Source of the DNA: Verrucomicrobiia bacterium
GTDB taxonomy: Bacteria > Verrucomicrobiota > Verrucomicrobiia > Verrucomicrobiales > Akkermansiaceae
Direction: 5' to 3'
Length of the DNA stretch: 64,000 nt
Assembly: GCA_947462875.1 (NCBI GenBank)
Contig: CANHQJ010000001.1
Location: forward strand, 62,001 to 126,000
Shown here: piece by piece, positions 21,299-30,372 of the stretch
Position numbering within the stretch: position 1 is the first letter of the stretch
Layout: every line of letters starts with the position of its first letter
Notes under the pieces: generated by a model
Told to the model about the DNA's origin: nothing
What the model saw: only the letters and a program-made list of their open reading frames with translations
Database searches by the model: none
Program-made: the position numbers and the translations under genes

Positions 21299-21904
21299 AT
21301 GGACACCGCTACCCCAGTGAACCCTGAAGATTCGATGAGTGCCGCCGTAAGTTTATCTCCTTCTGCCTCTGCCTGGCGCGACTGGCTTGTCGCGAACGGC
21401 CCGCGTCTGCTGTTGTTTGCGAAAAACCAGACACGCAACGCGCAGGATGCCGAGGATGTGCTCCAGGATGCGCTGGTGAAACTTGTCGAAAAAATCAACA
21501 CGTCCTCCTTCGATGGCGGTCAGGAAATGTGGATGGCCTATCTGTATACCACCATCCGCCGCCTCGCCATCGATCTGGGACGCAAGGATGACCGCCGTCG
21601 CAAGCGGGAAGATTACGTGTCCGACGAAATGGAATCCGAGGCCGCGCAGAAATTCGATCCCTGGTTTGAAAGCGAGGCATCCGATGAGGAAACGCGCACG
21701 CAACTCGAACGCGGGCTCAAGGACCTGCCGAGCAAATTTTCCGAAGTCATCGTGCTCAAAATCTGGGGTGACAAAACGTTCGCCGAAATTGGCGAAATGC
21801 TCAACATTTCCCAAAACACCGCCGCTTCCCGCTATCGCTACGGGCTTGAGATTCTCAAACGCAAGTTGATCGAATCCAAGAGCAAAGGCGACCTCTCTCT
21901 CTAA
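21299..21904 (+). CDS. ECF-type RNA polymerase sigma factor
   Basis: Sigma-70 family factor of 201 residues. Region 2 is seen at about residues 35-100 (NAQDAEDVLQDALVKLVEK, then MAYLYTTIRRLAIDLGRKDDRRRK), and region 4 at about 135-190 (DLPSKFSEVIVLKIWGDKTFAEIGEMLNISQNTAASRYR is its helix-turn-helix span, key turn GEMLNISQNTAASR). It starts 21 bp after uvrA and is followed 26 bp later by a one-pass membrane protein and then a PDZ protein, the layout expected of a sigma factor with its regulator. No promoter of its own is recognisable. Confidence 0.9.
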   Translation: MDTATPVNPEDSMSAAVSLSPSASAWRDWLVANGPRLLLFAKNQTRNAQDAEDVLQDALVKLVEKINTSSFDGGQEMWMAYLYTTIRRLAIDLGRKDDRRRKREDYVSDEMESEAAQKFDPWFESEASDEETRTQLERGLKDLPSKFSEVIVLKIWGDKTFAEIGEMLNISQNTAASRYRYGLEILKRKLIESKSKGDLSL

Positions 21905-21930
21905 CACACATTACCGACGACTCACACATT

Positions 21931-22572
21931 ATGGAACCGAATCGCAAAGAACTGGAACTCCTGCTCCGCTCACTCGAACCCGCGGGGTTGAGCGAGCAGA
22001 CGATCGCTCGTCTGGAGCAGGCGGTGAGCGGATCATTTGCCCTTGATCCCGCGCTCGCTGATATCGAAACACAGTTGCAGAAACAAGCGCCTCGCGCTCT
22101 CCCGGAGGCCACCTTGGCCCAGATGATGAACACCGTGCGCGACGTGCCCTTTGCCGTGGATCGCAAGGTGCTGTTGTTCCCGGGTGCGCACAAAGAAGCC
22201 GAGGTGGCACCCCGGAAGTCCGGCGTGCGCCGTCTGCTGGCCGTGGCCGCTGTGGCGACTCTCGGTGGGCTCGCGGCCTTGTGGACTCCTGCGGGGCAGC
22301 CACCGCGGACGGTGGCCGGTGGCAACGGAACGGCCCCTGTGATCACTCAGCCCGGCGCCACTCCCGCCAATGGCATCGTAGCCACCAGCTATGGTACTGG
22401 CATCGAGCGCGCCGCGGATGAAGGCGTGATCTGGACACAGGATCATCAGCCGAAACGCGTGCTGCGTTTCCAATACCAGGACCGCGTGCTGGTGCGTGAC
22501 AAAAATGGCGTGGATCGCATGCTGCTGATCCCACGCGAAGAGCTTTTTGTAGTCCCTGAAAAAGTGGACTAA
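21931..22572 (+). CDS. Single-pass membrane protein, likely regulator (anti-sigma) of the upstream ECF factor
   Basis: Hypothetical protein of 213 residues. The N-terminal 85 residues are cytoplasmic and helical (ELELLLRSLEPAGLSEQ), followed by a basic stretch and one membrane segment at about 93-112 (LLAVAAVATLGGLAALW), then an outside domain. This topology, and its place between an ECF sigma factor and a PDZ protein, suggest an anti-sigma factor. No zinc-binding HxxxCxxC motif is present, so it is not of the ZAS type. The role is inferred from context and topology only. Confidence 0.65.
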   Translation: MEPNRKELELLLRSLEPAGLSEQTIARLEQAVSGSFALDPALADIETQLQKQAPRALPEATLAQMMNTVRDVPFAVDRKVLLFPGAHKEAEVAPRKSGVRRLLAVAAVATLGGLAALWTPAGQPPRTVAGGNGTAPVITQPGATPANGIVATSYGTGIERAADEGVIWTQDHQPKRVLRFQYQDRVLVRDKNGVDRMLLIPREELFVVPEKVD

Positions 22573-22613
22573 CACAACGATGTAAAAATCCCTCTCATCG
22601 AACCGACACCACT

Positions 22614-23606
22614 ATGAAACTGAAATTGATTCCATTCCTGACACTGGGCTTCACCTCGCTGACGCTCGTCGCTCTGGAGGCCCCGCAAAAGATCGAACCT
22701 CTCGCGCCGAATGAGGCACCTTCCGTCCAAGCGCAGGCAGAGGTCGCTGAAGAGGCCGCTCCGGCGGAGGAAGCGAAAAAGCCCGTCGAGGCAATGCCGC
22801 AGGTCGCCAAGGCCAAGGCCTATCTCGGACTCGGCATCGACCCGCTCCCCGAAGCTCTCGCCAATCACCTCGGACTGAATGTCGACGAGTGCGCCTTGGT
22901 CCGCATCCTCGATCCCAATGGTCCGGCCGCCGCTGCCGGCTTGAAAGAGTTCGATATCATTGTCGGTGTGGATGGCGCCAAAATCAAAAGCCAACCCTGC
23001 CTGAGCAAGCTGATGGACAAACATCAGTCCGGTGACGAAGTCAAGATTTCCTACCTCCATCGCGGTCAGCCACAGGAAAAATCCGTCAAGCTCGCGGCAC
23101 GTCCCGATGATGGCATCGCTGCGGCGGGTGGCGCGGCGGAAGAGGGTATGGCCTTGCCCAAAGAAATGCTCAACGGAATGCCGAAGGAGATGCGCGATGC
23201 GATTGAAAAAAATCTCAAAGCCCTCGGTGCCAACGGTGCGTTGGGCGGCGCGCAGGCGCAGATCGTACCGATGGATGCGAATGGGTTGCCAGACTTGCAG
23301 AAGCGCGTGGAAAAAATGATGCAGGGCATGCAGATGCAAATCCAGCCCGGCGCTCCCGGCGTGCAGGCGCAGATGAAGAGCACGCTCAAGATGATGGACA
23401 AGGAAGGCAACATCGAGATCAGCCGCGATGGCGAATCTTGTGAAGCGAAAGTGTTCGACAAACAAGGCGAACTGCTCTGGTCCGGTCCTTACCAAACGCC
23501 TCAGGACAAAGCCGCCGTGCCGCCTCCCGTGCGCGAGCGTCTGGATGCCCTGAATCTCGACACCACCGGCAACGGCATTCAGTTGCGCATGATGCCGAGA
23601 CGCTAA
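22614..23606 (+). CDS. Exported PDZ-domain protein in the sigma-factor operon
   Basis: Exported protein of 330 residues. A signal peptide (MKLKLIPFLTLGFTSLTLVA) is followed by an Ala/Glu-rich linker, and one PDZ domain at about residues 63-165 (YLGLGIDPLPEALANHLG, DPNGPAAAAGLKEFDIIVGV, GDEVKISYLHRG). No serine-protease triad accompanies the PDZ, unlike DegP or RseP. The C-terminal half is Met/Gln-rich and then forms a small beta domain. Third in the sigma / membrane protein / PDZ cluster, it could sense envelope peptides or regulate release of the sigma factor, which is inference. Confidence 0.75.
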   Translation: MKLKLIPFLTLGFTSLTLVALEAPQKIEPLAPNEAPSVQAQAEVAEEAAPAEEAKKPVEAMPQVAKAKAYLGLGIDPLPEALANHLGLNVDECALVRILDPNGPAAAAGLKEFDIIVGVDGAKIKSQPCLSKLMDKHQSGDEVKISYLHRGQPQEKSVKLAARPDDGIAAAGGAAEEGMALPKEMLNGMPKEMRDAIEKNLKALGANGALGGAQAQIVPMDANGLPDLQKRVEKMMQGMQMQIQPGAPGVQAQMKSTLKMMDKEGNIEISRDGESCEAKVFDKQGELLWSGPYQTPQDKAAVPPPVRERLDALNLDTTGNGIQLRMMPRR

Positions 23607-23678
23607 GTGACGATAATTTTTCTCGAAAATGACTCGTCGGGCGAGGTGCGTCGTGATAATTTCCATGGCGCACCCCTC

Positions 23679-24449
23679 ATGAACCGAAGCATATTCATCC
23701 GACTGCTGCTACTCGTGGGTAGCAGCCTGTTTTTTTTCCCGTCCTGTGCCGTGCGCATGCCCAGTCCTGCCGCACCGCCGCCCGTTGCGAATGAGCGTAC
23801 GATGGCGATGGAATCGACCGCTCAGGGAAAAGTCGCCGTCTATCTGATCGCCGATAGCCTGCACACCTCACTGGCAGTGCCCTACGACTGGTTGCTCGAT
23901 CATGGCTATAAACCACCGCGCGGCATGAAATTTCCCCAGGGCCCCATGCGCTATGTTGTCATGAGTTGGGGCGACCGCGTGGCGTATGTGCAGCGTCGTT
24001 GGCTGCGTCCCGGAGAGGTGTTTCACGCGCTCTGCATGCCTTCGGATTCAGTGACGGAAATCATCCCGATTTCGTGGAAAGTGGAAGAAGTTTGTTTCCA
24101 GCAGCGCATCTACCGCAAGGAAATCTCCCGCCATCAAGGGCGTGCGCTCGCCTCGTTCCTCAACTCCAGCAATCGCATGGATGAAAGCGGTTCGCCGCGC
24201 ATCATCGGCAGCTCCACTTGGGGGCAGGGGTATCTGCTCGATTGCCACTATTCTTACTATTTCCCGCGGATCTGCAATGTGTGGACCGGTCAAAGTCTCG
24301 AGGCGTGCGGGTTGAATATTTCCATGAAATCGGCGATCAGCGCCAATGGCTTGATTCGCCAGGCGGAAAAACAAGGGTTTGTTCTCATCCATGAGGGCGA
24401 GAAATCCTCGCGCTTCGGTCGCAATGCCGCCAAGCCGGCGAACCCATGA
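23679..24449 (+). CDS. DUF2459 (TIGR02117)-family lipoprotein of unknown function
   Basis: Protein of 256 residues. The motifs SLHTSLAVPYDWLLDHG, VVMSWGDRVAYVQ and CNVWTGQSLEACGL are those of the DUF2459/TIGR02117 family, whose function is not known. The N-terminus MNRSIFIRLLLLVGSSLFFF ends in PSC, a weak lipobox, so it is probably lipid-anchored. ATG at 23679 was chosen because it opens directly onto this signal sequence; upstream in-frame codons back to 23607 give a hydrophilic extension. It overlaps the next gene by 4 bp. Confidence 0.75.
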   Translation: MNRSIFIRLLLLVGSSLFFFPSCAVRMPSPAAPPPVANERTMAMESTAQGKVAVYLIADSLHTSLAVPYDWLLDHGYKPPRGMKFPQGPMRYVVMSWGDRVAYVQRRWLRPGEVFHALCMPSDSVTEIIPISWKVEEVCFQQRIYRKEISRHQGRALASFLNSSNRMDESGSPRIIGSSTWGQGYLLDCHYSYYFPRICNVWTGQSLEACGLNISMKSAISANGLIRQAEKQGFVLIHEGEKSSRFGRNAAKPANP

Positions 24450-25351
24450 GCGCGAGGTCCTCATGGCCGGGCCGGGAAATCGATGATTTCCTGCTCTACG
24501 TCGCCACCGAGCGCGGACTCTCGACGGCCTACCAACTCTCCATACGCCAGACCCTGGACGCCTTGTGCGACTGGAGCAACCGACTCCAGCGCGGCTTGCA
24601 GGATCTGGGCACGGATGAGCTATCGCAATTTCTCACCACACGGAAGGACGAGTCGTTAGGTGCCTCCTCATTGCGCATCGCGGCGGTGCATTTGAAAATT
24701 TTCTTTCGCTGGCTGGCAGGAAAGGGGCGTCTGCCCATGGATCCCGCGGAGCCGTTGCATGCGCCCAAACCGGAAAAAATCCTCCCGGAAACCCTGCACG
24801 CGGCCGACTGCCGCCAGCTGCTCGAAAGCATCGATACCACGACCCCGCTCGGAGCCCGTGATCGGGCGATTCTCGATTTGTTCTATTCCTCCGGCCTGCG
24901 ACTTTCGGAGCTCTGCGGGGCGCGATTGGAGCATCTCGATCGCGAGGAAAAATTTCTCCGCGTCACGGGAAAGGGGAATAAAACGCGCATCGTGCCGCTG
25001 GGGGAAATGGCGTGTCAGGCGATCGATCACTATCTCGCCATCTCCCGCCCGACCTTGGTCAAGAGGCGCACCAACTCGCATGTGTTTCTTTCGGTGCGCG
25101 GAGGCGCCTTGTCTCCGGATCGGGTACGTGAGATTGTCAAGGAGCGTGCCGCACAAGCGGGCTTGGAGCAAAATGTCTACCCTCACTTGCTGCGTCACTC
25201 GTTTGCCACCCACTTGTTGGAGGGCGGGGCCGACTTGCGGGTGATTCAGGAGCTGTTGGGTCACGCCGATATCTCGACGACGCAAATTTACACCCACGTC
25301 GATCAAAAACGGTTGAAAAGCATTCACAAAACCTTTCATCCGCGCGGATAG
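24446..25351 (+). CDS. xerD: XerC/XerD-type tyrosine recombinase
   Basis: Site-specific tyrosine recombinase of 301 residues, the size of chromosome-dimer-resolving Xer proteins. It has the N-terminal SAM-like core-binding domain (IDDFLLYVATERGLS) and the catalytic set: Arg in SSGLRLSELCGARL (about residue 151), Lys in TGKGNKTR, HxxR in HLLRHSFATHLLEGG, a second His in LLGHADISTTQIYTHV, and the nucleophilic Tyr in that last motif (about 282). The ATG overlaps the stop of the lipoprotein gene. No attachment sites, phage genes or integron parts are nearby, so a housekeeping Xer role is the simplest reading. Confidence 0.9.
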   Translation: MSARSSWPGREIDDFLLYVATERGLSTAYQLSIRQTLDALCDWSNRLQRGLQDLGTDELSQFLTTRKDESLGASSLRIAAVHLKIFFRWLAGKGRLPMDPAEPLHAPKPEKILPETLHAADCRQLLESIDTTTPLGARDRAILDLFYSSGLRLSELCGARLEHLDREEKFLRVTGKGNKTRIVPLGEMACQAIDHYLAISRPTLVKRRTNSHVFLSVRGGALSPDRVREIVKERAAQAGLEQNVYPHLLRHSFATHLLEGGADLRVIQELLGHADISTTQIYTHVDQKRLKSIHKTFHPRG

Positions 25352-25472
25352 GGGCGTTTTTTGCATTTTTTCAGGTTTTTTGATTTTTTTACTGGAAATC
25401 TGTCATACTGATGGTATATACATCGTTGTTCCACCCCAAAACCCCTTACCCAATCTTTAACCCATTATCTCT

Positions 25473-28400
25473 ATGATAAGATACGTTTCTTTGCGACGCA
25501 TGTGTCTATCCCGTCACCGCGGTTTCACGTTGGTCATCACGATCAGCCTGCTGGTGCTGCTGACATTGGTGGCGATTGGAATGCTATCGCTGTCGACCTT
25601 GCAATTGCGTTCCTCCGCGCAGGGTGACGCGATGGCACGCGCTCGTAGCCATGCCCGCATGGCGATGATGATGGCGTTGGGGGATTTGCAGAAAAGCATG
25701 GGACCGGATGGTCGCGTGTGTGCTCCGGCGGAGCAAATGGGGGTGACGGGTCCACACGCAAACTGGATCGGCGTATACGATGCTTGGGATGCGAGCCGTG
25801 GCGTCACCACGCGCCCCGCGCCTGCCTTTGTGCAATGGATGGCCGGATCACCGAGTCAGGCTACGCAAAGACTGCGCGATTCGGTACGCACCCCTCAAGG
25901 CAATGAAGTGACGCTCGTGGGTGCTGGCAGTGTGGGTGCGCAGAATGCAGTGGATTTTGTCACAGTCCCGCGCGTGCCGATCGCTCAGACCAACGGCTCC
26001 GGACAAGTGGCGTGGTGGATTGCGGATGAGTCGATGAAGGCAAATGTCACTTCCGGTTCGACACGCAATCCTTTGCTGAATCGCAGCGAAGATCTGATCG
26101 CCGCGAATGCCGGCATCACGGCGAATGCGGGAGTCTTGGACAATCTCGGCGAGATGGCGGTGAATGCTCCTGAACGTGCGTCTTACATCACGCACTCGCA
26201 ATTGGCTCTGAAAAATGTGCAATCACGCGCTTTGTTTCACGATGTCACAACGGAAAGTCTCGGTCTTCCCGTGGATGTGACGCGACGCCGTTTCAAGAAT
26301 GACTTTTCGCTATTCTCGCACTTGCCACGCCTGCAAGTGCAGAACCTTCCTCTCTATCGGGCGGATGGACGCATCAATAATTTCATCAATGCTGGCGGGA
26401 CGATGACGAACGATGCCGACTTCCGTAGTCTTGCCAGCAACCCGATCGGAAACTTCGGTAATACTTCCACGCAACCGGGCATCAACATGGAGGAGCTGTG
26501 GATTCACGCGAATCTTTATCGGAATATCCAGTGGAGTGGAAATACCCCCACGCTCACGGCGATGACGGGAGCGGAAAATCCATCGGCTACCGATTTCCGC
26601 CGTCGTGCACTCTCCGATCCCTGGTTTAACTACGGCAAACCGGTATTCGCTTCGGTGCAATTCGTTCTCTCTTTCGTCTCGCGTCCAGAGGTCAATGACC
26701 CGACGAAGTTCCGCTTGCTGGTGCAAATGGACGCCCTGGTGAAAGTCTGGAACCCGAACAACGTGCGCGTGGTCGTCCCGCCCGGTGCCAGCTACTCGGT
26801 GCAGTTGCTTTCGGTGCCTTTCAAGGTCCAGTGGTCGATCACCAGCACCGCACCCACCCCTACTACCTTGGCACAGTCGCGTTTGGGCAATAATACCTAC
26901 TCTCTGAATCGTGGTGAATGGTCCGGTTCACGCGCTAACACCACAGGATCGATTACCTTTGGTCATCCGGATTTCCAGTGGCTGCGTGGCAACATCGGCG
27001 GACTCGCGCAGTCGGGCACCAGTAATGGCTACACACTGGAACCAGGGGAGTGCAAAATTTTCGGCTATGACCGTGAGATTACGAATCGCGGTTCGGGAGA
27101 CCCGAATGTGAATTTGGCGCCGGGCTGGGGACCGGGTCGCCAGTACTTGGCGGACTCCAATTATGGCGCGCGCAATCTCAACCCAGGCGATATGATCGAG
27201 TTCATCGTCACACCGGATGTGGATTCCATACCCGCCACGGGTAATCGCTCTTATTGTAACAAATGGATTGGACTTCGTGCCGCAGGTTCACAGGCATCCG
27301 GAGGCAATGGCGGCCTTGCCATCGGCTCTAGCAATTTGCCTACGAGCATTAATTTTGCCACACCGGATCCGAATTATTTTCCGATGATCCGTTCGAGTCA
27401 GCGCCTCAGCGTGGCACAGTATGCGACTCCCAAGCCGTTCATGATTTTCGGCCACTACATGAATGTGGAACAAGCCACTTCCGGCACGCGTGATTCTTTT
27501 CCCAGCGCGCCGCGGTTGTTGACAAATTCGACGATGAGTTTGCGCTCGTTCAGCGGCACGAACCCGGCGTTAATGACCACTAACCAGGAATTCTGGCGCG
27601 CGGATTCCATGCCCTTGGCGTATGATTCGCCTCTCATCGACATCAATTCCCGTGACCAGGGGCGTTTCGGCGGCAGCCATTCGGTTTCACTCGGGGTGAC
27701 GCGCTGTGCGACGCGCCAACTGGATGTGGCACCGCCGCTCTCGCTGATGTCGCTGACCCATGCCCCGGCGAATGGGGCCGCGGATCGCTATGGACAAGCC
27801 GCCGAACGGGTCGCCGCTGGGTTGAATGTCATGCAGTCCGATGGTCTGGATGGGAATTTTAAATTCGAGCCCGGTGACATCGCATTCTCTAACGTATCCT
27901 ATGCCGCGCCGCAGATGGAGCGGGCGATTGGCAATTCCTACGCGCTGCCGTTTCTCAGTCCGAACCAAGTAGTGGGATCGGGTCCCTATTATGCCGGAAG
28001 CGGGAGGAATGTTCCGGTGTTCGACCATTCCTACCTCTCGAACGCCGCGCTCTTTGATAGTTGGTTTTGCTCCAGCGTGCATGATGGCAATCTGATTCCC
28101 CGCACGGCTCCGTATTCCGATACCCGCCGCCCTGTCACGGTCCTGACGGACTTTTTCAGCAAGTCGCAGAGTGATCCGCGGTCTCTGTTGTTTAACAATC
28201 GTGTCGTGCCGGCATCCACTTGGGATGTGGCGCGCGCGCGTTTGCTCAACGGCTCCACCTTGCATCCGGAGGCGATTTCCCGCCTGGCAGCTCACGTGTT
28301 TCTCGATGGTTCTTTCAATGTGAACTCGACCCGCAAACAAGCGTGGATGGCGGTTCTCGCCACGGCGCGCAATACCGCCAAGCGGGCCTCGAATGGCAGC

Positions 28401-29075
28401 AGTGTTTCGATGACCGACCGCACCCCGGTGGGGGCCTCGGGCCTCGTCAGCGATGGCATGGCGACCCCCATGGGCACTGCCTCGGAATCGCAGCAGTGGT
28501 CGGGCTTCCGCGCGCTGACCGATCAGGAAATCGAGACGCTGGCGGAAAACATCGTGACGGAAGTGAAAGCTCGCGGTCCGTTTTTGTCGCTGGCGGATTT
28601 CCTCAATCGCCGACCTTCTGCCTCCGGCAATACGGCCTTGATGGGAACAGTGCAGGCGGCGATCGAACTGGCGGGATTGAATCGTGCCATGAAATCCGGC
28701 AACCGCACCGTCACCGCCGGTGACTTCAGCGGCTTACCCGGTGCGAGTGTCGCCACGGCAGGCGGCGGGCTTTCCCGTTCCACTGGTATTCCCGGAACCA
28801 TCATGCAATCGGATGTGCTGGCTCCCTTTGCCAATGAACTGACGGCGCGCGGCGATACGTTCCGCATCCGCGCCTATGGTGCCGCTCTGGATGCCAATCA
28901 ACGCGTCACAGCGGAGGCTTGGTGCGAAGTGGTGGTGCAACGCGTCGCTTCCTATGTGGACCGTGCCGATGCCGCCGAGGTGCCTTTTGCCTCGTTGACC
29001 CGTCCGATCAATCGCTTGTTCGGCCGCCGTTTTCAAATTGTGTCGTTCCAATGGTTGCCACGCGGTGCCGTCTGA
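25473..29075 (+). CDS. Verru_Chthon cassette protein A (prepilin-like N-terminus)
   Basis: Protein of 1200 residues matching the look of the Verru_Chthon cassette protein A family, known from Verrucomicrobium and Chthoniobacter relatives. The N-terminus is a type IV prepilin-like signal: RHRGFTLVITISLLVLLTLV, with predicted cleavage after Gly17 and a long hydrophobic helix, though without the usual Glu5. The rest is a large Asn/Ser/Gly-rich domain. In described cassettes A is joined by smaller prepilin-like proteins B, C and D; none is adjacent here. It is preceded by about 120 bp of T-rich DNA. Confidence 0.8.
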   Translation: MIRYVSLRRMCLSRHRGFTLVITISLLVLLTLVAIGMLSLSTLQLRSSAQGDAMARARSHARMAMMMALGDLQKSMGPDGRVCAPAEQMGVTGPHANWIGVYDAWDASRGVTTRPAPAFVQWMAGSPSQATQRLRDSVRTPQGNEVTLVGAGSVGAQNAVDFVTVPRVPIAQTNGSGQVAWWIADESMKANVTSGSTRNPLLNRSEDLIAANAGITANAGVLDNLGEMAVNAPERASYITHSQLALKNVQSRALFHDVTTESLGLPVDVTRRRFKNDFSLFSHLPRLQVQNLPLYRADGRINNFINAGGTMTNDADFRSLASNPIGNFGNTSTQPGINMEELWIHANLYRNIQWSGNTPTLTAMTGAENPSATDFRRRALSDPWFNYGKPVFASVQFVLSFVSRPEVNDPTKFRLLVQMDALVKVWNPNNVRVVVPPGASYSVQLLSVPFKVQWSITSTAPTPTTLAQSRLGNNTYSLNRGEWSGSRANTTGSITFGHPDFQWLRGNIGGLAQSGTSNGYTLEPGECKIFGYDREITNRGSGDPNVNLAPGWGPGRQYLADSNYGARNLNPGDMIEFIVTPDVDSIPATGNRSYCNKWIGLRAAGSQASGGNGGLAIGSSNLPTSINFATPDPNYFPMIRSSQRLSVAQYATPKPFMIFGHYMNVEQATSGTRDSFPSAPRLLTNSTMSLRSFSGTNPALMTTNQEFWRADSMPLAYDSPLIDINSRDQGRFGGSHSVSLGVTRCATRQLDVAPPLSLMSLTHAPANGAADRYGQAAERVAAGLNVMQSDGLDGNFKFEPGDIAFSNVSYAAPQMERAIGNSYALPFLSPNQVVGSGPYYAGSGRNVPVFDHSYLSNAALFDSWFCSSVHDGNLIPRTAPYSDTRRPVTVLTDFFSKSQSDPRSLLFNNRVVPASTWDVARARLLNGSTLHPEAISRLAAHVFLDGSFNVNSTRKQAWMAVLATARNTAKRASNGSSVSMTDRTPVGASGLVSDGMATPMGTASESQQWSGFRALTDQEIETLAENIVTEVKARGPFLSLADFLNRRPSASGNTALMGTVQAAIELAGLNRAMKSGNRTVTAGDFSGLPGASVATAGGGLSRSTGIPGTIMQSDVLAPFANELTARGDTFRIRAYGAALDANQRVTAEAWCEVVVQRVASYVDRADAAEVPFASLTRPINRLFGRRFQIVSFQWLPRGAV

Positions 29076-29098
29076 TCTATGACTTTTTTTCTGATCTT

Positions 29099-29860
29099 AT
29101 GAAATGGATAGTATGTTTTACGATGACTGCGCTGTGTCCGATCTCGGCGCAAACCCCAGCTCCCGCACCCGCTGCTCCTGCCGCCGCAGCGCCCAAAAAG
29201 GCTCCGCACAGCCTGCGACTCCTTTGCGTGGAAGCCGCGGAAAAGGCCTCGCAGTTGGTGATCGCGGAAAAGACCGATAAGGGCTGGCAGGCGCGCTGGC
29301 GGCTTTCGGTTTCCTCATCGTTCATGACGGACGCCATGGGCTTCGGTTCGCGCAAGCTGGCACTGGCGATCGATCCCGCTCCTCCGAAGCCACAAGGAGG
29401 CTTCAATGGTCCCGCAGTTCTGGTGAAGGAGGAACTCCTCGTCCAGCCCATCAGTGAATTTGAATTGCCTGCGTCCGATACCGCCACCGCGATTCTGGTG
29501 ACGAACAGTGACCCGAAAGCCTCTCCCTATCGGGTCATTCTCATTGATGCCCAAACCCAGCGTTTTGGCGACGGAAAAATTCTCGTGCAAAATTTCACCA
29601 CACACACCGTGGCCGGTTTGTTTGGTGGAAAGTCGGCGAAACTGGCATCGGGGCAATCGACTATCATCGAGCCGGGCATCGACCAAGAGGCTGACATGTC
29701 CCAGATCACCTTGGCCAAACAAGTGGGCGACCAATGGGAACCCTTCTGCGACACCCGCTGGCCCGGCAAAACCGAATACCGCCGCTACCTCCTCCTCATC
29801 CCCCGCGCCGACGGCAGCATTCACCCGTTCGTCATGCCGGAATATCCGCCGTACCGGTGA
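29099..29860 (+). CDS. Exported protein of unknown function
   Basis: Hypothetical exported protein of 253 residues. The signal peptide MKWIVCFTMTALCPISAQ is followed by an Ala/Pro linker (TPAPAPAAPAAAAPKKAP), then a beta-rich domain (LRLLCVEAAEKASQLVIA, ILVTNSDPKASPYRVILID, GLFGGKSAKLASGQSTIIE, YRRYLLLIPRADGSIHPF). No family is recognised. ATG at 29099 was chosen because it opens on the signal sequence. It follows Verru_Chthon protein A by 23 bp and may be its partner, since small exported companions are common there. The stop lies 4 bp from the convergent folK gene. Confidence 0.6.
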   Translation: MKWIVCFTMTALCPISAQTPAPAPAAPAAAAPKKAPHSLRLLCVEAAEKASQLVIAEKTDKGWQARWRLSVSSSFMTDAMGFGSRKLALAIDPAPPKPQGGFNGPAVLVKEELLVQPISEFELPASDTATAILVTNSDPKASPYRVILIDAQTQRFGDGKILVQNFTTHTVAGLFGGKSAKLASGQSTIIEPGIDQEADMSQITLAKQVGDQWEPFCDTRWPGKTEYRRYLLLIPRADGSIHPFVMPEYPPYR

Positions 29861-29864
29861 CCTG

Positions 29865-30368
29865 TTACCACATTCCTTCGATGCGCTCCAGCGGCGGCTC
29901 GGGGGAATCGAGTGCGGCGAGTTGTTGGGAGACAGACAGGTTCAGGCCGGGGAGAACCAGGTCTGGGAGGATCTCGGTCAGAGGTTGCAGCACGAAGCGC
30001 CGTAGGTGCAGGCGGGGGTGGGGGATTTGCAGGTCGGGGGTATGAATCATTTCACCGCCGAAGAGCAGAAGATCGATGTCGATGGTGCGCGGCGCGTTGA
30101 TGACGCTGCGTTCGCGGCCCAGCGCTTTCTCGATGGCTCGCGTGTGAGTATGGAGTTCCGCGGCGGTGCCATCGAAGGAGAAAGAGAACACGGCATTGTA
30201 AAAATCCGGCGAGTCATCGGGGCAATGCACCGGCTCGGTTTGGTAGATGCTGGAGCTGACAAGCGATTCCGGCACTGCCACGGCTCGCAGTGCCTCGCGT
30301 GCCTGTCGCAAGTGGGCGAGGCGGTCTCCCAGATTCGAGCCGAGGGCGATGACGACAAGCGAGGCCAT
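29865..30368 (-). CDS. folK: 2-amino-4-hydroxy-6-hydroxymethyldihydropteridine pyrophosphokinase
   Basis: Folate-pathway enzyme that transfers pyrophosphate from ATP to hydroxymethyldihydropterin; 167 residues, a normal length. Signatures: ALGSNLGDRLAHL at the N-terminus, ALGRERSVINAPRTIDIDLL with the PROSITE-like RxxDxD core that binds magnesium and ATP, and IPHPRLHLRRFVLQPLTEI. It begins 4 bp after the upstream topoisomerase gene stops, on the same strand, so the two are probably co-transcribed. Confidence 0.95.
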   Translation of the reverse strand: MASLVVIALGSNLGDRLAHLRQAREALRAVAVPESLVSSSIYQTEPVHCPDDSPDFYNAVFSFSFDGTAAELHTHTRAIEKALGRERSVINAPRTIDIDLLLFGGEMIHTPDLQIPHPRLHLRRFVLQPLTEILPDLVLPGLNLSVSQQLAALDSPEPPLERIEGMW

Positions 30369-30372
30369 GGGC

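Noticed and set aside
25352-25472. T-rich tracts between the Xer gene and Verru_Chthon protein A as terminator or promoter
   Set aside because: The nearby palindrome has no room for a loop, and no matched -35/-10 pair could be found, so neither was called.
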